A DNA stretch of 64,000 bases from assembly GCA_965199055.1 (NCBI GenBank), contig CBDAQR010000004.1, forward strand, positions 1,302,001 through 1,366,000, written 5' to 3'. The first letter of the stretch is position 1. Every line of letters begins with the position of its first letter. Shown here piece by piece: positions 52,923 to 61,722 of the stretch. Position numbers and translations under genes: made by a program. The notes beneath the pieces are model-generated. The model was not told the DNA's origin and made no database searches. It worked only from the letters and a program-made list of their open reading frames with translations. The DNA is from CBDAQR01 sp965199055 (GTDB taxonomy: Bacteria > Pseudomonadota > Gammaproteobacteria > Pseudomonadales > Halieaceae).

Positions 52923-53582
52923 ATGAGTAATCCGCTGCTCGTTATCGGCAATAGGAACTATTCCTCCTGGTCGCTGCGGGCCTGGATCGCTATGCGCAAA
53001 GCGGGGGTAGATTTCGACGAGCGGAAATTGCCGCTGGATACGCCATTCTTCGCGGAAACTATTGGAGATTATTCGCCGACGCTGTGTGTGCCTGTGCTAT
53101 GGGACGAGGCTACTTGTGTTTGGGATTCGCTGGCGATTGCAGAATATGTCAACGAGCGCTGGGCGGGCGGGCGCTTGTGGCCGGAGGAGCCAGAGACACG
53201 GGCGAGGGCGCGGGCGCTCAGTGCCGAGATGCATGCTGGTTTTTCGCTACTGCGTAGCCGTATGCCAATGAACTGCCGTGCGACGGATCGCTTTGTACCG
53301 GTCGATGCAGCCCTCGATCAGGAAATTCGACGCATCGTGAGTATATGGCGGCAATGCAGGGAAACCGTCGCTGGCAACTCACCCTGGTTATTTGGTGAGT
53401 TCTCTATCGCCGATGCTATGTATATCCCCGTTGCCTTGCGATTCAACACCTATGGTGTCGAATTGCCGGGCATCGCCCAGAATTATCTGGAGACCGTGCT
53501 GCACGATAAAGACATTAGCGAATGGATGGCTGAAGCTCGCGAAGAAACCGAAGTCGTGGAGGCAGACGAGGCTGGGATTTGA
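52923..53582 (+). CDS. Glutathione S-transferase family protein
   Basis: GST of 219 residues: an N-terminal thioredoxin-like domain (about 1-85) with GNRNYSSWSLRAW, where Ser is the likely catalytic residue, VPVLWDE as cis-Pro loop and WDSLAIAEYVNE; a helical C-terminal domain follows with ADAMYIPVALRF. Its stop overlaps the TTG of the next gene by four bases. Confidence 0.92.
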   Translation: MSNPLLVIGNRNYSSWSLRAWIAMRKAGVDFDERKLPLDTPFFAETIGDYSPTLCVPVLWDEATCVWDSLAIAEYVNERWAGGRLWPEEPETRARARALSAEMHAGFSLLRSRMPMNCRATDRFVPVDAALDQEIRRIVSIWRQCRETVAGNSPWLFGEFSIADAMYIPVALRFNTYGVELPGIAQNYLETVLHDKDISEWMAEAREETEVVEADEAGI

Positions 53583-54295
53583 CGGAGTTCTGGCTGATAC
53601 CCATTGCGTTTCTCACATCCCTGATAGCGGGGGTGTTTGGCATGGGTGGAGGCGTTCCCTTGATTACCCTGATGCCCGGCCTGGTACCCGCAGCCGCTAT
53701 TATCCCGCTGCACGCGGTTACCCAACTGGCCAGCAATGGCTCTCGCATGCTGTTCGGTTGGAAGCACATCGACTTCGCTCTTGTAGGCCCTTTCATTCTC
53801 GGTGCCGTCATCGGTGCGCTACTGGGCGCTGAGCTCTACAGTCGGCTAAATCTGGATTGGTTGCCCGCCATTGTGGGGCTCGTGATTCTGATCATCACCT
53901 GGGTGCCGCTACCCATCGTGCGTGGCGCAGGTACCTGGCCCATGGTGTTTCTCGGCTTTTACCAGACAGGTATCGGGATGTTGATTGGTGCCTCCGGGCC
54001 ACTGGGCGCGGCGGTGCTCTCACAGCGCGATTCGGGGAAAGACTGGTTGGTGGTGAACACGGCGGTTTATATGACCAGTAATCACCTCGTGCGAACCCTC
54101 GCTTTTGCATTATTGGGCTTCAGCTTTGCCCCTTACGCCGCGTTATTGGCAGGCATGATTGTCGCAGTTATCGCTGGCTCCTGGTTGGGAACTCGTCTGC
54201 GCGCCTATATACCAGATATCAACTTCCAGCTGTGGTTCAAACTGCTGGTAACTCTGCTGGCCCTGCGTATGATTGCTGTCACCTTACTCGCATAG
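53579..54295 (+). CDS. Sulfite exporter TauE/SafE family protein
   Basis: Membrane protein of 238 residues with about eight helices in two repeats. FGMGGGVPLITLMP near residue 22 and GASGPLGAAVLSQRD near 141 are the paired family motifs. The start is TTG in TTGA, overlapping the GST stop. Probably an anion exporter or importer, substrate unknown. Confidence 0.88.
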   Translation: MTEFWLIPIAFLTSLIAGVFGMGGGVPLITLMPGLVPAAAIIPLHAVTQLASNGSRMLFGWKHIDFALVGPFILGAVIGALLGAELYSRLNLDWLPAIVGLVILIITWVPLPIVRGAGTWPMVFLGFYQTGIGMLIGASGPLGAAVLSQRDSGKDWLVVNTAVYMTSNHLVRTLAFALLGFSFAPYAALLAGMIVAVIAGSWLGTRLRAYIPDINFQLWFKLLVTLLALRMIAVTLLA

Positions 54296-54324
54296 AGCGG
54301 CCTTAAGCTCGCAGGGAGATCGAG

Positions 54325-55191
54325 TTGAATAAAAGCATGGCGCTGGCCATCGTGGCGTATCTGGTTTGGGGCTTCGCGGCGCTGTACTGGGTGCGCACCG
54401 AACCGGTAACGCCGATCGATCTGGTAGCGCATCGGGCGCTGTGGTCGTTGCCAGTGTTGGTCGTGCTGCTGGCAATGATGGGGCGCTTGGCGGCAGCGCT
54501 CGCGTTGCTGCGTCAGCCGCGTTATTTACTCATCCTGGCAGCGTCCTCTCTGGCGCAGGTAGTGAACTGGGGCATCTTTCTCTGGGCGGTTACGCATGAG
54601 CAGGCGACAGAAGCCAGCCTCGGCTATTTCTTGCTCCCCCTGATCAATGTGCTGATTGGCGTTGTAGCTTTTCATGAGCGTCCCGACCGAGCTCAGCGAG
54701 TGGCCATTTTGTTCGCTTTTATTGGAATGAGCCTGCTGGTGATAGAGAACGGCGGATTGCCATGGGTAGCATTAGGCGTTGCAGTCAGCTTCGGAATTTA
54801 CGGCCTTATCCGCAAGGGCGTGAGCGTCGATGCCGTTGAGGGCTTGTTTATAGAGATATTACTGGTGATGCCGCTGGCTCTATGGTGGTTGTGGCGCTCT
54901 GGTTGGGGGGGATTGGGCAGCCATGGCTGGGAAGTGGATGTGTTTTTACTCGGTGCGGGGGTCATCACTGTGGTGCCGCTGGCGTGTTACGTGCTTGCAG
55001 CCCGGCAAATTTCCATGACCAGCATGGGACTGGTGTTCTATCTTGGCCCGAGCTGCCAGTTATTTGTCGCGGTTTGCCTGTTCGGTGAACCAATGAATCC
55101 TGTGCAGTTATTCAGCCTTGGGCTGGTTTGGCTGGGCCTGGCTGTCATGGTCTGGGATACTGTCAGGCGCATGCGAACGGTACGAGTCTGA
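54325..55191 (+). CDS. rarD: EamA family transporter RarD
   Basis: Drug/metabolite transporter of 288 residues with ten helices. The RarD features are AYLVWGFAALYWV at the start, ELVAHR-like DLVAHRALWSLP, NWGIFLWAV, LGYFLLPLINVLIG and SFGIYGLIRK. TTG at 54325 has AGGGAGATCGAG in front; ATG at 54337 is an alternative. Confidence 0.92.
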   Translation: MNKSMALAIVAYLVWGFAALYWVRTEPVTPIDLVAHRALWSLPVLVVLLAMMGRLAAALALLRQPRYLLILAASSLAQVVNWGIFLWAVTHEQATEASLGYFLLPLINVLIGVVAFHERPDRAQRVAILFAFIGMSLLVIENGGLPWVALGVAVSFGIYGLIRKGVSVDAVEGLFIEILLVMPLALWWLWRSGWGGLGSHGWEVDVFLLGAGVITVVPLACYVLAARQISMTSMGLVFYLGPSCQLFVAVCLFGEPMNPVQLFSLGLVWLGLAVMVWDTVRRMRTVRV

Positions 55192-55195
55192 TTGA

Positions 55196-55651
55196 ATGGT
55201 TGACTATACCTATGAATACAGGGGCGGCTGTGAGTGTGGAAGCGTTAGCTTCAGTTACCGGTGCTCCACGCCGATTGACGAGTGGGGCGTGCGCGCCTGT
55301 CAGTGTGAGTATTGTTTGCCGAAAAGCGCTCGCTATATCTCTGATGTAACGGCATCGCTGCAGGTAACAGTGCACGATCGGCGGGTATTGTATGCCCATA
55401 GCTTCGGTACTCGCACCGCTGATTTTATGCATTGTGCGCTGTGCAACAGCCTGGTCTATGTCGTCAGTGAAATTGACGAACACAGCTATGCCCTGGTCGC
55501 AGCAGATGCGCTGGAGCAGCGCGGCGCTTTGGGGCCGGCCACCCCCTTTGATTATGATGATGAGCAGTTGGGGGCGCGACTCGATAGACGAGCTGAGCGT
55601 TGGATTCGGCGTTTCGAATTGGTGGAGACTCGTGAAGTTGCGACGTCTTAG
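55196..55651 (+). CDS. GFA family protein (CENP-V/GFA zinc-fold)
   Basis: Protein of 151 residues with Zn-binding cysteines in GGCECGSVSF, ACQCEYC and MHCALCNS, the arrangement of the glutathione-dependent formaldehyde-activating enzyme family. ATG is 4 bases after rarD. Substrate is unknown; most members are not true formaldehyde enzymes. Confidence 0.85.
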   Translation: MVDYTYEYRGGCECGSVSFSYRCSTPIDEWGVRACQCEYCLPKSARYISDVTASLQVTVHDRRVLYAHSFGTRTADFMHCALCNSLVYVVSEIDEHSYALVAADALEQRGALGPATPFDYDDEQLGARLDRRAERWIRRFELVETREVATS

Positions 55652-56306
55652 TTATGCACTATGGCCATTGCTATTGCTGGCGGCCTGCTCCGGCGCGCCT
55701 GAGCGCCAACAGTCATCTGCGCCGACCGGCTTACAGAAAGAGCGCACCCTGGTATTCGAATGTGACGATCTTGAGTTCATCGCCCGTACGGGTCCCGGGC
55801 AAATAGCACTTTACCTACCGGATGAGGATTATCGGGTGCTTACGCAAGAGCGGGCCGCATCCGGCGTTCGATATTCTGATGGCGATGTCAGCTTGCATAT
55901 GAAAGGGCAGGAGGCGAGCCTCGAGTTGGGCCATCGCCGTCTGACGGCTTGCCGGGAGAATCCGTCGCGGGTTCCCTGGGAGGAGGCAAGGCGTCGCGGT
56001 GTAAATTTTCGTGCTATCGGCCAGGAACCCGCGTGGTATCTGGAAATTCAGCATGATCGGAGTACCCTTTTCGTCGCCGCTTATGGGAACCGCCGGGTGC
56101 TCGTAGAAACGCCAGAAGTAACCCTCGAGGGTGAGTTGGAGGTCTACGAAAGCAGCGCCAATGGGCATGAACTGCGTATTGAAATCGAATTGGAGCACTG
56201 TACCGACAGCATGTCCGGTGAGGTGTTCGATAGCCGTGTTTCGATCAATCTAGGCGGTGAAGCGTTTAGCGGCTGTGGCTCGGAATTGAAGCCCTGGTGG
56301 GAGTAG
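55632..56306 (+). CDS. Lipoprotein with MliC-like domain
   Basis: Protein of 224 residues from GTG at 55632, with GGAG upstream. The lipobox LLLLAAC marks signal peptidase II processing at Cys17. The first domain (about 35-105), with FECDDLEFIARTGPG, the LYLPDEDYRVL core and LTAC, resembles MliC, the membrane-bound inhibitor of C-type lysozyme. The second (about 120-220), with FRAIGQEPAWYLEI and FDSRVSINLGGEAFSGCG, is the COG3650-type partner often fused to it. Likely an envelope defence lipoprotein. Confidence 0.82.
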   Translation: MKLRRLSYALWPLLLLAACSGAPERQQSSAPTGLQKERTLVFECDDLEFIARTGPGQIALYLPDEDYRVLTQERAASGVRYSDGDVSLHMKGQEASLELGHRRLTACRENPSRVPWEEARRRGVNFRAIGQEPAWYLEIQHDRSTLFVAAYGNRRVLVETPEVTLEGELEVYESSANGHELRIEIELEHCTDSMSGEVFDSRVSINLGGEAFSGCGSELKPWWE

Positions 56307-56327
56307 GTTTGGCGGTTCAAATGGGCG

Positions 56328-56387
56328 TATAGGCCTGATAGAATGCCGCGCAGTTTTAAACAGCAAATCACCCCATATATAGGCCTG
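56328..56387. repeat. Direct repeat TATAGGCCTG, 50 bp apart
   Basis: TATAGGCCTG occurs at 56328-56337 and 56378-56387, with AGGCCT as its palindromic core, in the 120-bp leader of the PEP carboxykinase gene. The 50-bp step is close to five helical turns, as for paired protein-binding sites. Confidence 0.5.
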
Positions 56388-56426
56388 CGGGCCCCTCAAC
56401 CACACAGGATTTGGTAAACCTCCTCT

Positions 56427-58223
56427 ATGAACATTAACAAACCGGATAACGTCAGCACCGCATTAGAAAACTGGGTACAGGAAATGGTGGATTTGTGCCA
56501 ACCCAGCGAAGTTTATTGGTGCGACGGTTCGGCCGAGGAATACCAGCGTATATGTAATGAGCTCGTCGAGGCGGGTGTATTTCTACCCCTTAATGAGGAG
56601 TTGCGCCCCGGCAGTTTCCTGTGTCGCTCCGACCCCCGCGACGTGGCGCGGGTTGAAGATCGCACCTTCATTTGCAGCGAGACCGAGGCCGCAGCAGGGC
56701 CCACCAATAACTGGATGGATCCGGCCGAAATGAAGGGCCTTATGGGTGGACTGTACGCCGGATGCATGGAAGGCCGCCGCATGTACGTGATCCCGTTCAT
56801 GATGGGACCGGGTGGCAGCCTCTCCCAGATCGGTGTACAGGTGAGCGACTCTCCTTATGTGGTGGTGAGCATGCACATCATGGCTCGCGTGGGTCAGCGG
56901 GTGCTGGATGAGTTGGGGGACGGTTTTTTCATCAAATGCCTGCACTCAGTCGGTTACCCCCTCAGTGAGGGGCGCGAAGACGTTGCCTGGCCCTGCGATG
57001 TCGACAATCGCTATATCGTGCATTTTCCTGAAGACCGCGTGATCTGGTCTTATGGCAGCGGTTACGGTGGTAACGCGCTGCTCGGAAAGAAGTGCGTAGC
57101 GCTGCGAATTGCATCGGCGATGGCGCGTGATGAGGGCTGGCTCGCTGAACACATGATGATCGTCGGTATCGAGTCGCCCGAAGGCAAGAAAACCTATGTG
57201 GCGGGCGCATTTCCCAGCGCCTGTGGCAAGACCAATCTGGCCATGCTGATTCCGCCGCAAGGCTATGAAGGCTGGAAAGTGTGGACGGTCGGTGACGACA
57301 TTGCCTGGCTCAAGCCTGGTGACGACGGCCGTTTGTACGCGATCAACCCGGAGGCCGGCTTTTTTGGTGTGGCGCCGGGCACATCCGAGCAATCTAATCC
57401 ATCCGCCATGCGTTCGATTGAGCGCAATACGATTTTCACCAATGTGGCGCTCACCGATGATGGTGATATTTGGTGGGAGGGCATGACGGATGAGCCGCCG
57501 GCGCATTTGATCGATTGGCGCGGTAATGACTGGACGCCAGAATCTGACACTCCGGCCGCCCACCCCAATGCTCGCTTTACGGCGCCGGCGGTGCAGTGCC
57601 CCTCGATCGATCCTTCATGGGAAGATCCTGCGGGAGTACCGATTTCAGCATTCCTGTTCGGTGGACGCATGAGTACCACCTTCCCCTTGGCCTACGAGAG
57701 CCTGGATTGGGAGCACGGTGTCTATCTCGCGTCGACTATGGGCTCGGAGGCTACTGCAGCGGCCGACAATCAAGCCGCCATTCGCCGTGATCCAATGGCC
57801 ATGCTGCCGTTTTGCGGCTACAACGTCGGCGACTATTGGGCGCACTGGCTATCCATGAAAGATAGCGTGAGCCAGTTACCCAAAATCTATCGAGTCAACT
57901 GGTTCCGTAAAAATGGCGACGGTAAGTTCATGTGGCCAGGTTTTGGTCAAAACATGCGAGTCTTGCAGTGGATCGCGGAGCGCGCAGACGGTGTTGCGAA
58001 CGCCGAGGAATCGGTGCTGGGCTTAAGTCCGGGCTACGAAGATCTGAATTGGACGGGCCTGGATTTCAGCCGCGACGAATTCGATCAGCTTATGGCGCTG
58101 GACAGCGAACAGTTGCTGGCCGAGTGTGAAGATCAGGGCGATTACTACGAGCGAATCGGCAGCGTACCGTCAGCGCTCGAAGAGCAGCGTCAGGGCATGA
58201 TATCCCGCGTGCAGGGGAGTTGA
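56427..58223 (+). CDS. pckG: Phosphoenolpyruvate carboxykinase (GTP)
   Basis: GTP-dependent PEP carboxykinase of 598 residues, converting oxaloacetate to PEP for gluconeogenesis. GAFPSACGKTNLAML is the kinase/P-loop with reactive Cys near residue 268, VGDDIAWL binds metal, FLFGGRMSTTFPL is near 410, and WFRKNGDGKFMWPGFGQN is near 490. Growth on steroid-derived acyl-CoA and pyruvate would need this enzyme. ATG at 56427. Confidence 0.97.
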   Translation: MNINKPDNVSTALENWVQEMVDLCQPSEVYWCDGSAEEYQRICNELVEAGVFLPLNEELRPGSFLCRSDPRDVARVEDRTFICSETEAAAGPTNNWMDPAEMKGLMGGLYAGCMEGRRMYVIPFMMGPGGSLSQIGVQVSDSPYVVVSMHIMARVGQRVLDELGDGFFIKCLHSVGYPLSEGREDVAWPCDVDNRYIVHFPEDRVIWSYGSGYGGNALLGKKCVALRIASAMARDEGWLAEHMMIVGIESPEGKKTYVAGAFPSACGKTNLAMLIPPQGYEGWKVWTVGDDIAWLKPGDDGRLYAINPEAGFFGVAPGTSEQSNPSAMRSIERNTIFTNVALTDDGDIWWEGMTDEPPAHLIDWRGNDWTPESDTPAAHPNARFTAPAVQCPSIDPSWEDPAGVPISAFLFGGRMSTTFPLAYESLDWEHGVYLASTMGSEATAAADNQAAIRRDPMAMLPFCGYNVGDYWAHWLSMKDSVSQLPKIYRVNWFRKNGDGKFMWPGFGQNMRVLQWIAERADGVANAEESVLGLSPGYEDLNWTGLDFSRDEFDQLMALDSEQLLAECEDQGDYYERIGSVPSALEEQRQGMISRVQGS

Positions 58224-58240
58224 TCTAATCCCCAGACGTC

Positions 58241-58282
58241 TTGACTGAGGTCAATACGAATTCTTGATTGTTACAGTATTGT
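58241..58282 (+). promoter_or_regulatory. FNR/Anr-type site and -10 of ompW
   Basis: TTGAC-tgag-GTCAA (58241-58254) keeps the FNR half sites TTGA-n6-TCAA in perfect symmetry. A -10 like TATTGT lies at 58277-58282, giving a start near 58289, so the box is centred at about -41.5, the class II activator position. AAGGAG precedes the ATG at 58322. ompW is an FNR target in enteric bacteria. Confidence 0.7.
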
Positions 58283-58321
58283 GTAGCCTGCACAAACAGG
58301 AACAACCAAGGAGTGAAACAC

Positions 58322-59032
58322 ATGTTCTATCAACGTGCCTTAATTGCTGTATCGGCTCTGGCTGCTGCCATGAGTTTTGCAGCGCCTTCTTTCGCCTATG
58401 ACCAGGGCGATTGGATTGTCCGCGTCGGTGCCGCCAATGTTGATCCAGATACTGAGAGTGATCAGATCGACATTGCTGGTCTGGCCACACTCGACGGCGT
58501 CGACGTCGATGACGACACCCAGCTAGGTCTGACGGCGACCTATATGCTCACCGATAAGTGGGCGGTAGAAATACTCGCTGCCACCCCGTTTGAGCACGAC
58601 ATTACGGTGAATGGCGTCGGCATCGATGCAGGCTCCACCAAGCACCTGCCACCGACGGTTACCTTCATGTGGTATCCGATGGGGGGTAGTGAAAGCAAAT
58701 TTCAGCCCTACGTTGGTGCAGGTTTCAATTACACCTATTTCTGGGATGAAGAGGTCGACAGCGAGCTGGAAGCGGCCCTCGGTGTGATCACCGAACCGGT
58801 GACCGGCTCAACTGACCCTATCCCAGCCGATCTAGACCTGGATGATTCATGGGGGCTCGCGGCTCATGCCGGTTTCGATTACCTCATCAATTAGAACTGG
58901 GGTATCAATGCCTCCATCTGGTACATCGAAATCGAATCTGATGCGACCATTGAGACAGATCTTGCTGACGTGAAGTTCGACGTAGAACTGGATCCCTGGG
59001 TCTATATGGTAGGTGTTTCCTACAGGTTCTGA
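58322..59032 (+). pseudogene. ompW: OmpW family outer membrane protein, in-frame amber
   Basis: Eight-stranded outer-membrane barrel of 236 residues if read through. Signal peptide residues 1-25 (PSFA), then DWIVRVGAANVDPD, LGLTATYMLTDKWAVEILAATPFEH and PTVTFMWYP. TAG at 58892-58894 (codon 191) stands between DYLIN and NWGINASIWYIEI, where the family reads on; the frame continues to VGVSYRF and TGA at 59032. Without the last strands and terminal Phe the barrel could not be inserted. One C-to-T change from CAG would explain it. Confidence 0.88.
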
Positions 59033-59718
59033 TGATGATGGGCGTGGCCGGTATCGCCGGCTGCGCCTACACCCAGTGCACTCGCCGCTGTCCAGGCTCC
59101 CATCGCGATTAGCACTATCGCGGAAAGCCTGCGCAGCGTTTTCATCTTTAGCAGTCCGCTAATTCTTTGTCCCGCAAGCCCCGTAGCCAGCATGGCAGGC
59201 AGGGTGCCTACGCCGAAGCAGAACATCAGCATTGCAGAGTGGGGCGCGCTGGCGGCGGTGGCACTCCACGCCAAAGCACTATAAATCAATCCGCAGGGCA
59301 GAAAGCCCCAACATGCGCCCACCAATACGGCGTCTCTTGCTCTTTGTATCGGCAGTAATCGGCGACTCAGGGGTTCGATAAGTCGCCAAATGGCCGAGCC
59401 GCGACGCTCAAGCCACTGTAATCCCAGCCACCAGTTCGCCAGGTACAGGCCCATGGCCATTAGAAGCAGGCCAGAAAGTACGCTTAATACTGGCAATACC
59501 AGCGCGCCGTCCACCAGGCCGAGAGCGGCACCCAGGCCGGCGCCGAGCAGGGTGTAGGAGCCTATTCGCCCCAGTTGGAAAAGCAGGACAATGGGTGCGC
59601 GACGCGATCCACTGGAAGCAGCGCCCAGCGCAGCGCCAATACCTCCGCACATTACCAGGCAGTGACTACTACCCAGGAAGCCGAGCAGCAGTGCGGCCAC
59701 CAGGTTTACATCAGTCAC
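59020..59718 (-). CDS. Sulfite exporter TauE/SafE family (COG2836), cco-linked
   Basis: Membrane protein of 232 residues with six helices: AALLLGFLGSSHCLVMCGGI near the start with the conserved His/Cys, and GACWGFLPCGLIYSALAWS near 130. COG2836 members regularly follow ccoS and are thought to serve copper or cbb3 oxidase assembly. GTG at 59718 overlaps the ccoS end by 8 bases. The gene ends 13 bases inside ompW on the other strand. A His-rich tail (AHHHQNL) may bind metal. Confidence 0.88.
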   Translation of the reverse strand: MTDVNLVAALLLGFLGSSHCLVMCGGIGAALGAASSGSRRAPIVLLFQLGRIGSYTLLGAGLGAALGLVDGALVLPVLSVLSGLLLMAMGLYLANWWLGLQWLERRGSAIWRLIEPLSRRLLPIQRARDAVLVGACWGFLPCGLIYSALAWSATAASAPHSAMLMFCFGVGTLPAMLATGLAGQRISGLLKMKTLRRLSAIVLIAMGAWTAASALGVGAAGDTGHAHHHQNL

Positions 59719-59884
59719 CCGACTGGCGCTCCCGTGCAGCCTCGTTCGGGTCTTCCATCAATATGCGATTCGCCTCTTTATCCAGGTCGTCATACTGCCC
59801 ATCATCGATTGCCCACAGCAGTAGCTTTATGGCTAAAAAACAGAAAACCAGCGCAATGGGTATCAGGATAAAGAGACTGTCCAT
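59711..59884 (-). CDS. ccoS: cbb3 oxidase maturation protein CcoS
   Basis: Small protein of 57 residues: one membrane helix (FILIPIALVFCFLAIKLLLWAI without its full length) followed by the family signature DDGQYDDLDKEA and RILMEDP. It begins one base after the ccoI stop. Needed for cofactor insertion into cbb3 oxidase. Too short to be picked up as a long frame. Confidence 0.93.
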   Translation of the reverse strand: MDSLFILIPIALVFCFLAIKLLLWAIDDGQYDDLDKEANRILMEDPNEAARERQSGD

Positions 59885-59885
59885 A

Positions 59886-61673
59886 TTAGCGGTTTAGACG
59901 AAGACTATTTCCAACAACGATGAGTGAGCTCAGCGACATGCCGATCGCGGCTGCCCAGGGCGGCACCAGGCCGACTGCGGCCAGCGGCAGTGCCAGGCTA
60001 TTGTACCCGAGAGCCCAGCCTATGTTTTGGAACATTATGCGTCGAGTGCGCCGGCTGGTATCCAGTGCGGTGCTAATGAGAGACAGGTCGGGTTTGAGCA
60101 AAATGGCATCGGCCCGGGACTTGGCGAGGTCGGTGGCATCGTTCACGGCGAAAGAGCAATCCGCCGCCGCTAGCACCGGGGCGTCGTTGAGACCGTCGCC
60201 TACCATTGCCACCCGGGCGCCACATTGCTGTCTGGATTGTATGTAAGTCAGTTTGTCGTCCGGGCTGCAGGCCCCGCGAAAATCATCCATCGACAACTCC
60301 TTTGCGACCTGTTCGACCTGGGCTGAACGATCTCCGCTCAACAAGGTCAGTCGATAGCCCTGGCTTCGCAGCAGATCCATCACCGCTTTGGCTTCATCGC
60401 GTAGTCGGTCCTCGAGTCGAAACCAAGCCAGTACCACTTCGTGATTAGCCAGCACGATCCAATGGCTTGCTGCGTCGGGGGCGGCGCCAATAGTTGCGCA
60501 GGACTCAGCGACAAAATCGCGACTGCCGACGGCATAACTGACATCGCCCACACGCCCGCTAACACCGCGTCCGGGTGTCACTTCAATGCCGGTGGCCACG
60601 GCGTCGACGTCAATGTCGGCAAAGGCTTGAGCCACTGGGTGGTTGCTGTGTTGTTCCAGTGCGGCTGCGATCTGCATAGCCTGGGAGGCAGTGCCAGAAG
60701 CCACTTTGATTTCGGCACAGCGAATATCACCGCGTGTCAGTGTGCCAGTCTTGTCGAATAGAATTTCTTTGCAGTGATTCATCTGCTCTAGTGCATTTTC
60801 ACCGGTCACCAGCACGCCGCGCTGGCGCAGGCTGGATATCGCGCTGGTGATTGCGGTTGGGGTTGCCAGTGCCAATGCGCAAGGGCAGCTCACGACGAGT
60901 ACTGCGAGGCAAATCCACAGCGCCTGATTTGGATCGTGCTGCCACCACCAGGCACCGACTAACGCTGTCGTCAACAGCACACCGGCGACAAACCAGCCCG
61001 CCACCTGATCGGCCAGCTTGGCTAATCGCGGCTTCTCGTGTTCAGCGCGCGCCAATACCCTGAGCATTGCTGCGATTCGCGTATTGGCCGTATCCGTTGT
61101 GGCCAGTACTTCGAGCTGGCCCTCCACCAATAGCGTGCCGGCCGTTATTGGATCGCCACTCGATACGCTGCGGGGTAGCTCCTCTCCGGTAAAGGCGGCC
61201 TCATTAACACTGCCTTCACCAGTCAGTACCGTGCCATCGGCGGGCAGAATGTCACCGACGCGACACAAGAGTCGTGCTCCTGCGCGAGTATCTCGAGTAG
61301 CGGTTGTTTCCCAGCGGTCCTCACACCAGGACTGGCAGCTGAGTGGCAGCAGGGCACTTAAGTCTGTTTGTCGCAGCATCTCGCGCTGTCGCACTCTGCG
61401 CTCAAAAAAACGTCCCAGCAGCAGGAAAAACGTGAACATCGCGACCGAATCGAAGTACACCTGTCCACTATTGGTAAAGGTGGCATAAGCGCTGGCGGCA
61501 TAGGCGAGACCGATCGCGAGTGATACTGGCAGGTCCATAACCAGTCTTGCCTGGCGCAGATTGCACCACGCATTGCGGAAAAAACTGCTCGCTGAATAGA
61601 ATACGACTACTGTGGCGACTAGAAGACTGACGAAGCGCAACAGGGCTCGATACTCCTCGGCCATACCCTGTAG
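59886..61673 (-). pseudogene. ccoI: ccoI, C-terminal fragment (596 codons)
   Basis: Copper P1B-type ATPase, part after the IS110 insertion. It begins with QGMAEEYRALLRFVS, has the membrane helices, the actuator TGEELPRS, the metal site SCPCALALATPTA, the phosphorylation motif DKTGTLT and the hinge GDGLNDAPVL. An ATG at 61664 could start a product without the metal-binding domain and first helices. Joined to 62882-63490 over one CT copy it restores 799 codons. Confidence 0.93.
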
Positions 61674-61693
61674 ATACCATCTCCCTCACTTTA

Positions 61694-61722
61694 CCTCAAC
61701 TGGCCTAGCAGGCTAGTTGAGG
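61694..61722. repeat. Stem-loop at the transposase end
   Basis: CCTCAACT-g-GCCT-agc-AGGC-t-AGTTGAGG, 12 paired bases interrupted by one mismatch, spanning the transposase stop. No T-run follows, so it may be an mRNA end structure or an element-end feature. Confidence 0.6.

Noticed and set aside
59167..59358. Small plus-strand frames opposite the COG2836 and ccoI genes
   Set aside because: They are shadows without start signals or recognisable products.
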